The position numbers and the translations under genes are program-made. Of a DNA stretch of 64,000 nucleotides, positions 52,333 to 61,595 are shown piece by piece (position 1 is the stretch's first letter; each line of letters begins with the position of its first letter). The notes under the pieces are model-generated. The model had not been told where the DNA came from. It worked only from the letters and a program-made list of their open reading frames with translations, and searched no databases. Origin of the DNA: DASXZH01 sp963829965 (lineage in GTDB: Bacteria; Armatimonadota; Fimbriimonadia; Fimbriimonadales; Fimbriimonadaceae); the NCBI GenBank assembly GCA_963829965.1, contig CAWHLK010000056.1:62001-126000 (forward strand), given 5' to 3'.

Positions 52333-53619
52333 CTAATCCTGTAACGGAATCACATTCGGCTTCCAATCCAGGCGCTTCAGCGTATCAAGATAATCCTGCT
52401 CAGTCATATCCTCCGGCCGCTTGCCCATGACCGTGATGAGCACGCCCTCCATTACGTTGGTGGCGAAGGTTTCGCCGCCCATTACTGGGGTGGTGGTAAT
52501 CGCCCGTTCGGCGCCGGTGGACTTTAACCAGTCCAAGTCCGCTTTGCGAAGAGTCTGGGTAAGGATCGTCTTGCCTTTCATGTTTTCCGGCGCGTAGCGG
52601 CGGATATAGTGCCAGTCCCCTGCGATGACGGTTGCTTCATCGAACAGCTTGCCGTATTTGGGCGTGCGCTTCTCCTGCTTTTCGCCGGTCGGATAGAACC
52701 ACTTGAACGGACATAGAGTTGCGATGGGAAGGGTTAGCGCCCCAACTCGTTTCACTGCCTTGTAGCTCCGGAGGGCGATGTTGATTCCCATGGTAAACGG
52801 CAGGTCACCGTAAATGACTTTGCCTCCCGCTTCTTCCAGCGCCTGCGCCATTCCAAAGCGGTCCACTGCACAGACGAGTAAAGTTGGGGTGTTTTTGAAA
52901 TCGACTGTACCCTCGCGCTGAAGGGTGCGGATGGTTTCGCGCTCAAGAGTGTGCTTGAGGCCGCTGCCGTCCACGACCGGCGTTTTGGTGGCGACTTTGA
53001 CAAGGTTGCGGATCTCGCGGAAGGAATAGCGCTTGCTCCCGATAACGATGTAAATGTCCGCGCCGCCGACTCCAAGCGCGTCCACCTTGCCGTCGAGATC
53101 GGCGAACATCTGACCAAAGGCTTTCATGTCGCCGTCGGTGCCAATGCGCTCGATCTTAAAATCTTCTCCAAGGATCTCGATCTCGTGCTCTTTATTTCTT
53201 TTGCTGGAGCCCAAGCTAACGGAAACGACTCTTCGCATTAGTACGACCGCCACCGCCTCGATTTCGACATCCACGCCTCGCGGCAGGCCGGCAACGGCAA
53301 CTGTGGACCTTGCAGGTGGGTTTTCATCGAACACGCGCCCATAAACTTCGTTCACCGCTGAAAAATGATCCATGCTGCTGAGGAATATGGTGGTCTTCAC
53401 TACATTGGAAGGCTTCATGTCGGCGTTTTTAAGTACGGCGATAAGGTTTTCCATCACCTGCTCCGTTTGGACTTTTATGTCCCCTTGCACTAAACTGCCG
53501 TCCGGCTTGAGCGGAATTTGCCCGCTCATGAACAGAAAGTTGCCGGAAGCGCGTACGGCTTGCGAATAAGGGCCGATGGCGGGAGGGGCAGAGGACGTAA
53601 AGAGAACTTCTCTTGGCAT
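52333..53619 (-). CDS. RidA domain fused to quinate 5-dehydrogenase-like domain
   Basis: 428 residues. Residues 1-130 are a complete RidA/YjgF enamine deaminase (SSAPPAIGPYSQAVRASGNFLFMSGQIPL, VVKTTIFLSSMDHFSAVNEVY, and PPARSTVAV-GLPRGVDVEIEAVAVV with the key Arg). Residues 133-428 (MRRVVSVSLGSSKRNKEHEI onward) resemble proteins annotated as quinate 5-dehydrogenase. An internal ATG lies exactly at the junction (VVLMRR), so this may be two adjacent genes fused by loss of a stop, natural or by sequencing slip. Neither half shows other damage. Confidence 0.7.
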   Translation of the reverse strand: MPREVLFTSSAPPAIGPYSQAVRASGNFLFMSGQIPLKPDGSLVQGDIKVQTEQVMENLIAVLKNADMKPSNVVKTTIFLSSMDHFSAVNEVYGRVFDENPPARSTVAVAGLPRGVDVEIEAVAVVLMRRVVSVSLGSSKRNKEHEIEILGEDFKIERIGTDGDMKAFGQMFADLDGKVDALGVGGADIYIVIGSKRYSFREIRNLVKVATKTPVVDGSGLKHTLERETIRTLQREGTVDFKNTPTLLVCAVDRFGMAQALEEAGGKVIYGDLPFTMGINIALRSYKAVKRVGALTLPIATLCPFKWFYPTGEKQEKRTPKYGKLFDEATVIAGDWHYIRRYAPENMKGKTILTQTLRKADLDWLKSTGAERAITTTPVMGGETFATNVMEGVLITVMGKRPEDMTEQDYLDTLKRLDWKPNVIPLQD

Positions 53620-53641
53620 GCAAGCAAATTACCGCATGATG

Positions 53642-53681
53642 GTGGACCGTGAACTGTGAACAGTGAACTGAACTGTGAACA
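53642..53681. repeat. Heptanucleotide array (GTGAACT-like)
   Basis: GTGGACC, GTGAACT, GTGAACA, GTGAACT, a 5-base GAACT, GTGAACA. Same consensus as 31721-31776, in the divergent interval upstream of the RidA fusion. Confidence 0.75.
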
Positions 53682-53747
53682 TGGCGTAGCCCTTCACCAG
53701 TTTTGATGGATCGATAAATCAACTGTCATATTTAACGGAATTCGGCG

Positions 53748-53753
53748 TACAAT
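53748..53753 (+). promoter_or_regulatory. Possible -10 (TACAAT) of the glutaredoxin-like leader
   Basis: TACAAT followed by AACTATG; together with the hairpin and T-run at 53820-53844 it delimits a possible short leader RNA of about 80 bases ahead of the glutaredoxin-like gene. Confidence 0.3.
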
Positions 53754-53819
53754 AACTATGTCGCAAGCGAGGCAATGGGGTCTTCGCCAGATATACGGAG
53801 CGCGGCAAACCCAAAACAT

Positions 53820-53844
53820 CCGATTGGACATCGGGCGTTTTTTT
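53820..53844 (+). terminator. Terminator-like hairpin in the leader of the glutaredoxin-like gene
   Basis: Short stem CCGAT/ATCGG with TGGAC loop, then GCG and seven T. It ends 34 bases before ATG 53879, where it could act as an attenuator or end a small RNA. Confidence 0.45.
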
Positions 53845-53878
53845 ACCGATTGAGCGCGTTCCGGGGGAGCCGGAGTGG

Positions 53879-54159
53879 ATGACGCAAAACATCACGGTCT
53901 ATGGGGCGCAAGGGTCAGCCGAACAAATCGCACTCAAACACAGCTACGTTCTCTTGCCGTTGGCTACCAGTTCGTTAACGTTGATACGAACCCGATGGGT
54001 AGGGAAGAGGTTCTTGAGCTGTATCAGGGAACCGAACATCTTCCGGTGGTAGTCATCGAAGGCTGTGGGACCCGGATCCTCCGGGAGCCGGACGAAGTCC
54101 AGCTCCTTAATGCGCTGACTGAAACGCGCGTGATCTCTCACGACGTCGTCGCAAACTAG
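53879..54159 (+). CDS. Glutaredoxin-like protein, one-base frameshift, no active-site Cys
   Basis: About 93 residues when a slip near 53957 is repaired: MTQNITVYGAQGSAEQIALKHSYVLL joins VGYQFVNVDTNPMGREEVLELYQGTEHLPVVVIEGCGTRILREPDEVQLLNAL. The thioredoxin fold with strand-helix-strand, VDTNPxGREEVLEL and TEHLPVVVI (cis-Pro) is that of small glutaredoxins, but the active-site CPxC/CxxS position reads GSAE, without cysteine. Only one Cys remains, in IEGCGT. It may have lost redox activity. Convergent with 54165-54434. Confidence 0.6.
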
Positions 54160-54164
54160 TGGTC

Positions 54165-54434
54165 CTATGGCTCGCAGGTTTCTGTGGGCTCATGGCATAC
54201 GCAGTCGGTGGGCCTTTTGGCGCAAATGCGTTGCAGCACCCACTTTTTGGAAGACGATGATGGATCGTCTGTACGGCCGGTCCCCAAGCCAAAGAGGATC
54301 ACTGCAGTGAGCGCAAGCCCTATGTAAATCATGACCGCATGCCATAACTTAAGGTCTCGGTTCCAAAAACGTGGTTGGCGACATTCCAAGTCGCGCGGGT
54401 TGTCCCGCCATTCCGACGAAAAATCCATGCCCAT
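54165..54434 (-). CDS. Small membrane protein, hypothetical
   Basis: 89 residues. A single membrane helix near residues 34-52 (VMIYIGLALTAVILFGLGTG) with a charged N-terminal side and a Cys-rich C-terminus (RICAKRPTDCVCHEPTETCEP). No family recognised. Six bases separate its stop from that of the convergent glutaredoxin-like gene. Gene likelihood is moderate. Confidence 0.45.
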   Translation of the reverse strand: MGMDFSSEWRDNPRDLECRQPRFWNRDLKLWHAVMIYIGLALTAVILFGLGTGRTDDPSSSSKKWVLQRICAKRPTDCVCHEPTETCEP

Positions 54435-54560
54435 GCCCCCCCACCTGCTTCCATGCGGGCTCGTTGGCGGCTCGTCTGCGAACGACCAACGGTTATTCTA
54501 AACGGTTACGAAAAAAAAGTCAAGATGCAATGAATAACAATTGGAAATGTGATTCACAAG

Positions 54561-55781
54561 TTATTCGTCGCGTTCTAACTTAAGATCCGGCTGGGTGTAG
54601 GTCTCGTCTGTTTCCCCCCCGTCGTCTCTATAATCCGCTCCTACGCTGTACACATGAAAATCAGTTCCGTCCGCTCCATAAACGAAAGGCTTGCCGCTGT
54701 AGGGGTCTGTCTTTAGGCTGTCGGGAAACTGGGCAAGGTCCTTAGGCGCTGCTCCCTTTGACTTGATTTGCTGGAGTATCTGCGATTCCAAAATTAGTAG
54801 CCGGGTTCGGGCAATTGTTTGGTCGTTCATGACGAGCAGTGGCTGCAGACCGGAAAAGAACTCCATTGAAAACTTCTTCCATGGCCTGTCACCGGGGAAC
54901 TTGGGAGCAGGCTTGTCCTGACGATCCACACCCGGAAGATCGGCCACAGATTTCATCCAGTTGGCCAGGGAATCGGCTTCGCCCGCGAAGCCGCGAAAAT
55001 AGTCCGGCCTCTTTGTGGAGTCCTTATGCTCGAGTTCCTTGAGGAATTCGACGGCGCTTCTCGAGTCCGGTCCTAGATTCAGGGCCAAGTCGTCGTAACG
55101 GTGGGCACGATAGTCGTCTTGAACCACTTGAACGCATTCCAACATGTTCTGATGCTCGTGGTCGATGATCTGGGAGGGAGAAGGCTTTGTATCCAGAGCT
55201 CGCTCTATGCCGCCGGCCAGGTTCCCCAACTGGGTGGGCGTCATCATGTTAAGCGCGGGAGCAACTGCGCGGCGTGCATCGTCTGCGACCGCAAGCCCGA
55301 GCGAGGCATCGGTTGCCCCTCCCCCGCTGATGTCGAATCCGAACTTGGTCGCAACAACCGCGGCATTAACCGCCCCATCATAGTTTGCGGACTTGATATT
55401 GTCTTGGATCTTCCAAACGAGATCGCGGCCAATCAATCGCCAGCCCTGCTGATGGGGCGGGGCTTCGAAGGGACTTGTGGGTTTGAAGTCGAAATCGCAT
55501 TTTCCGGAGGTCGCGCTCTCCACGGTTCCCACCGCGTTTTCCGAGGCCTTCATCGCGTTAGATTTCTGGCCTGGATAGAAGGAAACCATCTGCAGGTAAC
55601 GACGGCCCTGCGATTCAGCTTCATCGGCTGCGCGAACGTATTGGCTGAACGTTGAACTGGCGTCGGTATGTTCTTGCGAAAGCGTGCCAACCCAGTTGGG
55701 AAAAGGGGGCGGCGGTCCGTGGTGGCATCCTGCACACACGGCCCCGGTAACGCATATAAAAAAGATCGCTCGCCTATCCAT
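54561..55781 (-). CDS. Lipoprotein of unknown function
   Basis: 406 residues. Lipoprotein signal VTGAVCAGC with lipobox CAGC ending at residue 19, GGAGG upstream of the ATG. The mature protein is helical and has no family I recognise. The C-terminal 55 residues (SLKTDPYSGKPFVYGADGTDFHVYSVGADYRDDGG) resemble the end of pseudopilin-type proteins and match the end of 13731-15146, so the two are probably paralogues with different anchors. Confidence 0.65.
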   Translation of the reverse strand: MDRRAIFFICVTGAVCAGCHHGPPPPFPNWVGTLSQEHTDASSTFSQYVRAADEAESQGRRYLQMVSFYPGQKSNAMKASENAVGTVESATSGKCDFDFKPTSPFEAPPHQQGWRLIGRDLVWKIQDNIKSANYDGAVNAAVVATKFGFDISGGGATDASLGLAVADDARRAVAPALNMMTPTQLGNLAGGIERALDTKPSPSQIIDHEHQNMLECVQVVQDDYRAHRYDDLALNLGPDSRSAVEFLKELEHKDSTKRPDYFRGFAGEADSLANWMKSVADLPGVDRQDKPAPKFPGDRPWKKFSMEFFSGLQPLLVMNDQTIARTRLLILESQILQQIKSKGAAPKDLAQFPDSLKTDPYSGKPFVYGADGTDFHVYSVGADYRDDGGETDETYTQPDLKLERDE

Positions 55782-55877
55782 GGCTGATCCTCCAAAGTGT
55801 TCCCGTATGGTACCCGCAACACTTTGGAAGTGCTATGATTCTTGAACGTTGGTGAGGCCCAAAAAGGAGATGCTATT

Positions 55878-56801
55878 TTGAAAGGTGTGATACTTGCCGC
55901 AGGAAAAGGCACGCGGCTCTACCCGGTTACTCATCACATACCTAAACCGATCCTGCCTTTAGCCAACCGACCGACCATTTATTACGCCTTTGATAGGCTT
56001 AAAGAGATGGGGATCGATGAGATTTGCATCGTAGTTGGCGAGACGGAAACCGCCATGCGTGGGGCGCTGGGCGATGGATCCAATTTTGATGTCCGCCTCA
56101 CGTATGTTCGCCAAACGGACCCGCGCGGTCTCGCCCACGCGGTGGGATTTGCTCGCGATTTTGTCGGCGCCAGCGATTTTGTTCTCTACTTGGGAGATGC
56201 TATCTACTCGGACGGATTCACGGCCTTCGCCAAGCGGTTTAAGGACTCAGGCTGTGCGAATCTGAATATTGTAAAGGCGGTGGAGGATCCCACCCGGTTT
56301 GGGGTTGCCAACGTCGATGGGGAGCGGATCGTCAAGCTGGTCGAAAAGCCTAAGGTGCCGGAATCGAACCTGGCGATGGCGGGCATGTATTTCTTCAGCC
56401 ACTCCATTTGGAAGGTGCTTCCGGACCTGAAGCCAAGCGCGCGAGGTGAATACGAGATTACGGACGCGATCCAAATGTTGATCGATCGTGGCGAAACGGT
56501 CCTTGCGGGTGTCTACGAAGGCGTTTGGTTTGATACCGGCACGTTGGATTCATTCCTTGAAACGAGCGCGTTCTTAACCGGTGGCAAGCCGGTTATTGGG
56601 CAAGCGACGGTTGAAGGCAAAATTTGCGAAAGCACCGTCATCGGAGACGGCGCGCAGGTTTCCTGCACGCACATCACCGATTCGGTCATATTGCCGGGAG
56701 CGCGGGTTATGGCCAAAGGAGCCATCAGGCACGCCCTGGTCGGCGGTACAGTGACTGCCGACGGCGATATTGACGGACAGATACTGTACGAAGAATCCTA
56801 A
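55878..56801 (+). CDS. Sugar-1-phosphate nucleotidyltransferase (RmlA-like)
   Basis: 307 residues from TTG 55878, chosen for AGGAG eight bases upstream. Nucleotide-binding signature KGVILAAGKGTRLYPVTHHIPKPILPLANRPTI at the N-terminus, VLYLGDAIYSD as the metal/Asp site, GYEITDAIQ-type GEYEITDAIQMLI, and WFDTGTLDSFLETSAF. The last 55 residues form a short left-handed beta-helix (STVIGDGAQVSCTHITDSVILPGARV). Enzymes of this group make dTDP- or UDP-glucose-type donors for surface polysaccharide; the exopolysaccharide gene at 61596 may be a functional neighbour. Confidence 0.88.
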   Translation: MKGVILAAGKGTRLYPVTHHIPKPILPLANRPTIYYAFDRLKEMGIDEICIVVGETETAMRGALGDGSNFDVRLTYVRQTDPRGLAHAVGFARDFVGASDFVLYLGDAIYSDGFTAFAKRFKDSGCANLNIVKAVEDPTRFGVANVDGERIVKLVEKPKVPESNLAMAGMYFFSHSIWKVLPDLKPSARGEYEITDAIQMLIDRGETVLAGVYEGVWFDTGTLDSFLETSAFLTGGKPVIGQATVEGKICESTVIGDGAQVSCTHITDSVILPGARVMAKGAIRHALVGGTVTADGDIDGQILYEES

Positions 56802-56853
56802 ATCCGCCGATTGGAAGCACTTCGCTCCCTCGGGTTGAGTTGGATCGCTCTGT

Positions 56854-59800
56854 TTAGCCAGGCTTTTTCGTGGGAAACGACTTGTCAGGAAATGCGGGAA
56901 CCGGGGGGACAGGATTCGGGTCTTTGGCAATCTCTTCTTGGAGTTCTCGAATCGCCCTTTCGAGTTGGGCATCCTTCCCGAGGAAAGTCGCGTGGGGAAG
57001 ATTATCGATCTCAATGTCGGGTTCTACTCCGTGGCCCTCAACTAGCCATTTACCTTCCGGCCCGTAAACTCCCATCTCAGGGGCACTTGCGATTCCGGAA
57101 TCCACAAGAATGTTGTCGAACTTGAGCCAGACCTCACCTCCCCAAGTGCGCGTGCCAATCACTTTGCCAAGACCAAGCCGTTTAAACCCCTCGCTAAACG
57201 CCTCGCCATCGGATGACGTGAACTCGTCGCAGAGAACCACGATTTTGCCTCGGAAGGCATATTGCATGAGCCACCTTTGAGCTCCACTGTGCTGGTTCAT
57301 ATACATCCAAGCTTTGCGCAGCAGCTTTTCGAGTATCCAGCTGTCAATGTTGCCGCCATCGTTGTGGCGAACGTCGATGATGAGCCCCTGCCGGTCAAAG
57401 ACAGGGTAGAAGTCGCGCGCCCATTGGTCGATATCCGCGGCACCCATCGCCCTAAGATGAACGTAGCCAAGAGCGCCTTTGCCGAGACGCTCGACTTGTT
57501 TTCGCCGCGAGTATTCCCAGTCCGAATATTGCAGACTAGCTTCTTCGGCACGTGAGAAAGGTGTGACAATGACGTCCCTGGTTTTTGATTTATCACCTCC
57601 AATGAGGACTCGCAACCTAACTTGCTGGCCGCCTTTGGAACGCAGCAACGAGGCTAGTTCGGGAGCGGACAGGGCGGAAACCCCGTCTACCATTGTGATC
57701 ACGTCGCCATTGGCAAGGTGAACCTCAGGTTTTTGCAGCGGACCGAGATGCTCGGGATCGTCTGGGTCCGTTTCGTAGACTCGGGTCAGCCGATATCCGC
57801 CTGCAGCCTCGTCACGAGTCCAATCAGCACCGAGTTGACCTACCTCGACATTGTCTGTTCCTTGCCGCACATCTCCACTTTCAACGAACGTGTGGAGGAC
57901 GGATATTTCGCCAACCATTTGGGCGAGGAGATCCGAGAGTTCGGCCCGATCTGTGACACGATCAACCATCGGACGGTATTTGAGGAGCATCGCCTTCCAA
58001 TTCACGCCATGCATGTTGGAAGCGTAAAAGTAATCTCGGTGCATTCTCCAAGCCTCATCGAACATCTCTCGCCACTCCTCCTTGGGATCAAAGGAAAAGC
58101 TCCAGTCGGCCAGGTTTACATTGCTGTCGGTAGGATCGGGAGGGGCTCCGTTAGCGTCGAAAACCATGAGCCGTGAACCAACCCGCGCGAGGATCTTCTT
58201 TCCATCCTGAGTTGTTTCGAAGCTGGCTACGTTGGGAAGCACCGTCTCGATCTTGATTTTCTTGTTCCGAATAACCACCGAAGCAAGTGCGGCCGGCTCT
58301 TCCGCACTCGGCGCAGATTGGAAGAACAGTCGGTCGCCACAGACGGTGAGGCCGTCGTAGTCGCCGGGAGGGAGTGGCGCCAATTGCAAGCGGTCTGCGA
58401 TTCCATCGGTGACAACGGTGGGCAACGCCGGCTTTTTATCGGCTTCATCCTTCTTCGGAACGAGAGGCTTTGTATCTTCTTGAAGTTCGTCATCGGGCTG
58501 GAAGGGCGATCTCAGGCCCGGCTGAAGAGCTACGAAATACACCTCCATTCTCTTGTCGAAAAATGGCTCCGGTTCGCGCGCGCCCCATGGACTGCTCACC
58601 GTGCTGACGAGGTGTCGATCGCTAAGAAAATAGAGGTACTTACCATCGGGGCTAAAAGCTGGGCTCCCACTGTTGAACCGGTCTGTAGTCACATCGCACG
58701 CTGTGCCAGTGATAGTTGAGTAAAGTTCAATTTGATCAAACGTGTTTTTAGCGGTTCTGCTGAAGGCTAAACATTTGCTATCCGCCGACCACGCAAGGTC
58801 CGTAATGTCGGCAAGGTCGGAAGAAGCAATCTCTTTGTCTGTCTTTGCGGTGCAGTCGTAAAGAAACAGTTTGTGGTTCTTGTCGCTATGTGCGATCCAC
58901 TTGCCATCAGGTGAAGGCTTCGTCATTAACCGCATGATCACGCTGTCATTAGTGAGTCGCTCGGGGGAACCGTCACCTGTGCCGCCGGAGGGAAGCTTCC
59001 AAAGCTCGACTTCCCCGGATTCATCCGAAAGCGCAACTAGGGATTTGTTATCAGGAAGGAACATGGCATCTCGGTATCGCACGCTTTTGTTTCTTGTGAC
59101 TTCCACCAGGCGGCCCTGCTTGGCCGGCGCAACAAATATCTGTCCTCTCGCTGTAAGCGCGATTTTGGAGCCGTCGGGTGAGAGGTGCGCGGAAGTTGTC
59201 CACTTTAGTGGATCCTTAACCCAGCGCTCCCGCATCTGGTCAAAATCGGAACTCAAGGTGACGCGAATTGGATGGTCCATGCCGGAAGCGAGGTCGAGAA
59301 GCCAAAGATCGGCACCGTGTTGGTACACGATTCGCCCGGAATCAAGGTCTGGCGACAGAACATCGTAATCTGTGTGATGGGTGTGCTCCCGCAGGTCGTG
59401 GCCTGAAGCGCTCATGGACCAGATGTTCATCACGCCGTCACGGTCGCTCGCGAAATAGACCCGGCCATTCCACCACATGGGATTTCGGCTCGTGCCCTTG
59501 AAATCGGAAGTTAGAGGAACTGCTTCTGAATCTCCACCGTCCCATCGCCAGATGTTTTGCGCAGATCCGCCCTTATATCGTTTTGTCTGGCTTCCCTGAA
59601 ACTCGAGGCGTGTGAAGAAAAGCGTTTTGCCATCGCTTGAGTACGTTCCCTCGTCCGCCTGCGAGAGCGGAATCAAGTTGCGAACATGGCTCTTTAAGTC
59701 GTAGGTACACAGCTGGGAATCGGGCATTCCGCTGTGGCGATGGGTGCTATAGAGGAGCCTGCCGTCAGGCGTCCAGCCTCTAACGTTCGCCGTGCTTTCG

Positions 59801-60102
59801 CCGTAAGTGCAGCGCGTTGGCACTCCTCCGTCGATTGGCATCACATAGGCTTCTTTCGGTCCTTCGTAGGATGCGGTAAAACCGATCCACTTTCCGTCCG
59901 GTGAGATGTGCGCGGAGTCCTCCTGAAGAGGATGACTAGTTAGTCTCTGCGCCAAACCGCCTTCAGCGTCGACCCTCCACAAGTCTCCTTCGGACGTGAA
60001 AACGACGCTATTGCCATGGAGAGTAGGGAATCGATAGTATCCCAGAACGCCCTGCGATTGAGCTTTACCCAGCATGATAGAGGCTACAAAGAATGCTAAC
60101 AC
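56854..60102 (-). CDS. Tricorn protease homologue
   Basis: 1082 residues. The N-terminal half contains two WD40/TolB-like propellers (TSHPLQEDSAHISPDGKWIGFTASYEG, LSPDGSKIALTARGQIFV and similar blades to residue about 530). Then a PDZ domain (about 740-850, HLGPLQKPEVHLANGDVITMVDGV) and an S41-type protease core with GYVHLRAMG, IIDVRHNDGGN and the nucleophile region CDEFTSSDGEAFSEG. GTG 60102 is the first start in frame, and the signal peptide (MLAFFVASIMLGKAQS) seems short; an upstream slip could hide a longer one. Probably exported, degrading peptides. Confidence 0.9.
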   Translation of the reverse strand: MLAFFVASIMLGKAQSQGVLGYYRFPTLHGNSVVFTSEGDLWRVDAEGGLAQRLTSHPLQEDSAHISPDGKWIGFTASYEGPKEAYVMPIDGGVPTRCTYGESTANVRGWTPDGRLLYSTHRHSGMPDSQLCTYDLKSHVRNLIPLSQADEGTYSSDGKTLFFTRLEFQGSQTKRYKGGSAQNIWRWDGGDSEAVPLTSDFKGTSRNPMWWNGRVYFASDRDGVMNIWSMSASGHDLREHTHHTDYDVLSPDLDSGRIVYQHGADLWLLDLASGMDHPIRVTLSSDFDQMRERWVKDPLKWTTSAHLSPDGSKIALTARGQIFVAPAKQGRLVEVTRNKSVRYRDAMFLPDNKSLVALSDESGEVELWKLPSGGTGDGSPERLTNDSVIMRLMTKPSPDGKWIAHSDKNHKLFLYDCTAKTDKEIASSDLADITDLAWSADSKCLAFSRTAKNTFDQIELYSTITGTACDVTTDRFNSGSPAFSPDGKYLYFLSDRHLVSTVSSPWGAREPEPFFDKRMEVYFVALQPGLRSPFQPDDELQEDTKPLVPKKDEADKKPALPTVVTDGIADRLQLAPLPPGDYDGLTVCGDRLFFQSAPSAEEPAALASVVIRNKKIKIETVLPNVASFETTQDGKKILARVGSRLMVFDANGAPPDPTDSNVNLADWSFSFDPKEEWREMFDEAWRMHRDYFYASNMHGVNWKAMLLKYRPMVDRVTDRAELSDLLAQMVGEISVLHTFVESGDVRQGTDNVEVGQLGADWTRDEAAGGYRLTRVYETDPDDPEHLGPLQKPEVHLANGDVITMVDGVSALSAPELASLLRSKGGQQVRLRVLIGGDKSKTRDVIVTPFSRAEEASLQYSDWEYSRRKQVERLGKGALGYVHLRAMGAADIDQWARDFYPVFDRQGLIIDVRHNDGGNIDSWILEKLLRKAWMYMNQHSGAQRWLMQYAFRGKIVVLCDEFTSSDGEAFSEGFKRLGLGKVIGTRTWGGEVWLKFDNILVDSGIASAPEMGVYGPEGKWLVEGHGVEPDIEIDNLPHATFLGKDAQLERAIRELQEEIAKDPNPVPPVPAFPDKSFPTKKPG

Positions 60103-60260
60103 GGTGGTGAGAATACACCAACGTTTACGGGAAATACTGAGTACCCAGTCATTGGGTTAGCCGGCCCGGTCTCAGTGGTGAAGTCTTGCCACCGAAATTC
60201 TAAGCGTTTCGAATTGCGCCTCAGTTAGAAAGGGACCGGCTTGCACTTTCCCAGGCCAAG

Positions 60261-60266
60261 TAAACT
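60261..60266 (+). promoter_or_regulatory. TAAACT seven bases before serA
   Basis: -10-like hexamer, GATTGCC, then ATG 60274, without a ribosome site. Member of the putative leaderless set. Confidence 0.4.
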
Positions 60267-60273
60267 GATTGCC

Positions 60274-61483
60274 ATGAAGGTTTTAGTTGCTGACAAATTT
60301 GAGAAGAGCGGGATTGACGGGCTGAAGGCGTTAGGCCTGGATGTGGCGTACGAGCCGGACCTAAAAGACGATTCCCTCCTGAAATCCCTTCAAGAGACGA
60401 GCGCAGAAGTGCTCATTGTGCGTTCCACGAAAGTGACAGGCCCGATGGCCGAGGTCGGTAACCTTGGATTGATTGTGCGGGCGGGCGCGGGCTACAACAC
60501 CATTGATGTTCGTGCGGCCAGCGGAAGAGGCATATACGTCAGCAACTGTCCTGGCAAGAACGGCATTGCGGTCGCCGAACTTGCATTCGGGCTTATAATC
60601 GCCTGCGACCGGCACATCCCGGACAACGTTGCTTCGCTGCGAGCGGGCAAGTGGAACAAGAAGGAATTCAGCAAGGCTCGCGGTCTCTATGGCCGCACCC
60701 TTGGGCTTGTTGGTTTCGGAAATATCGGCCAGGAAATGGTCAAGAGAGCGAAAGCTTTTGGCATGCAGGTAGCCGTTTTCAGCCGATGGATGACGAGCGA
60801 GGTCGCGGCCGAGATCGGAGTCACTCGGGCTGCGAACGCCGAGGAACTGGCTGAATTGAGCGATTTTGTCTCGATTCATGTGGCGCTCACACCCGAGACA
60901 AAGGGATTGATCGGGAAGAAGTTTTTCGAAAAACTCCGGCCGGGCTCGGTGTTCATTAACACTAGCCGCGCCGAGGTTGTGGATCAAGCGGCGCTTGAGG
61001 CAGCAATTTCCGAGAAAAACATCGTTGCCGGCTTAGACGTTTTTGAGGAAGAGCCAAGCACTGCGGAAGGTGAATACAAGGGGTCGCTTAAAGACAACCG
61101 CAACGTTTACTGCACGCACCATATCGGCGCGAGCACGGATCAGGCGCAAGAGGCCGTTGCGGCAGAAACCGTACGTATCGTGAAGGAAATTGCGAATACC
61201 GGGGTCGCTCCCAATGTGGTCAACGTGTCCAAGGGGGAAACTGCAAGCTACTTGCTGATCATCCGGCACGCCGATAAAGTCGGCGTCCTTGCCCACATCT
61301 TTGAAGCGCTCAAGAGGGAAGGGGTGAGCGTGCAGGAGATGGAGAATATCGTGCTTGGAGGGGCAAAGGCGGCTATCGCGCAGATCGCCATCGATAAAGA
61401 ACCTTCGCCTGCCGCGATTCTGGCGATCAAGAGAATCGGATGTTTTTGACGCTCATGCCACGCCGATCAGTAAGTTGGCGTAG
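60274..61483 (+). CDS. serA: D-3-phosphoglycerate dehydrogenase, one-base frameshift at the 3' end
   Basis: First enzyme of serine synthesis, oxidising 3-phosphoglycerate. Rossmann motif LVGFGNIGQEM near residue 146, catalytic Arg in INTSRAEVVDQAAL, Glu in DVFEEEPS and His in YCTHHIGAST. The C-terminus has a short ACT domain (YLLIIRHADKVGVLAHIFEALKREGVSVQEMENIVL). As written it stops at 61449 with IKRIGCF; removing one G at 61438-61439 gives IKRIDVFDAHATPISKLA to TAG 61483, a normal ACT-domain end. The short ACT end may allow feedback control by serine. Confidence 0.92.
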
Positions 61484-61491
61484 CATAGGCC

Positions 61492-61574
61492 GATATACCG
61501 AAAGGTATATCAGATTGGCGCGCAGAGACTATCTGCTTCAACTCCCTGCGTTATGGGTCGTCAAAAGCCCATAA
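61492..61574 (+). promoter_or_regulatory. Structured leader of the exopolysaccharide gene
   Basis: Three perfect hairpins in a row: GATATACC-GAAA-GGTATATC (61492-61511, tetraloop GAAA), GCAGA-GACTA-TCTGC (61522-61536) and TTATGGG/CCCATAA (61551-61574). CGCAG 61521-61525 can instead pair with CTGCG 61546-61550, which competes with the second hairpin. Ends nine bases before the GAAGGA ribosome site. No known riboswitch recognised. Confidence 0.5.
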
Positions 61575-61595
61575 CTATATTTGAAGGATCGCAAT

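Noticed and set aside
53761..53820. Fluoride riboswitch-like sequence (GGCAATGGGG..TTCGCCAGATATAC)
   Set aside because: Resembles part of the crcB motif, but the downstream pseudoknot sequence and a fluoride exporter gene are missing.
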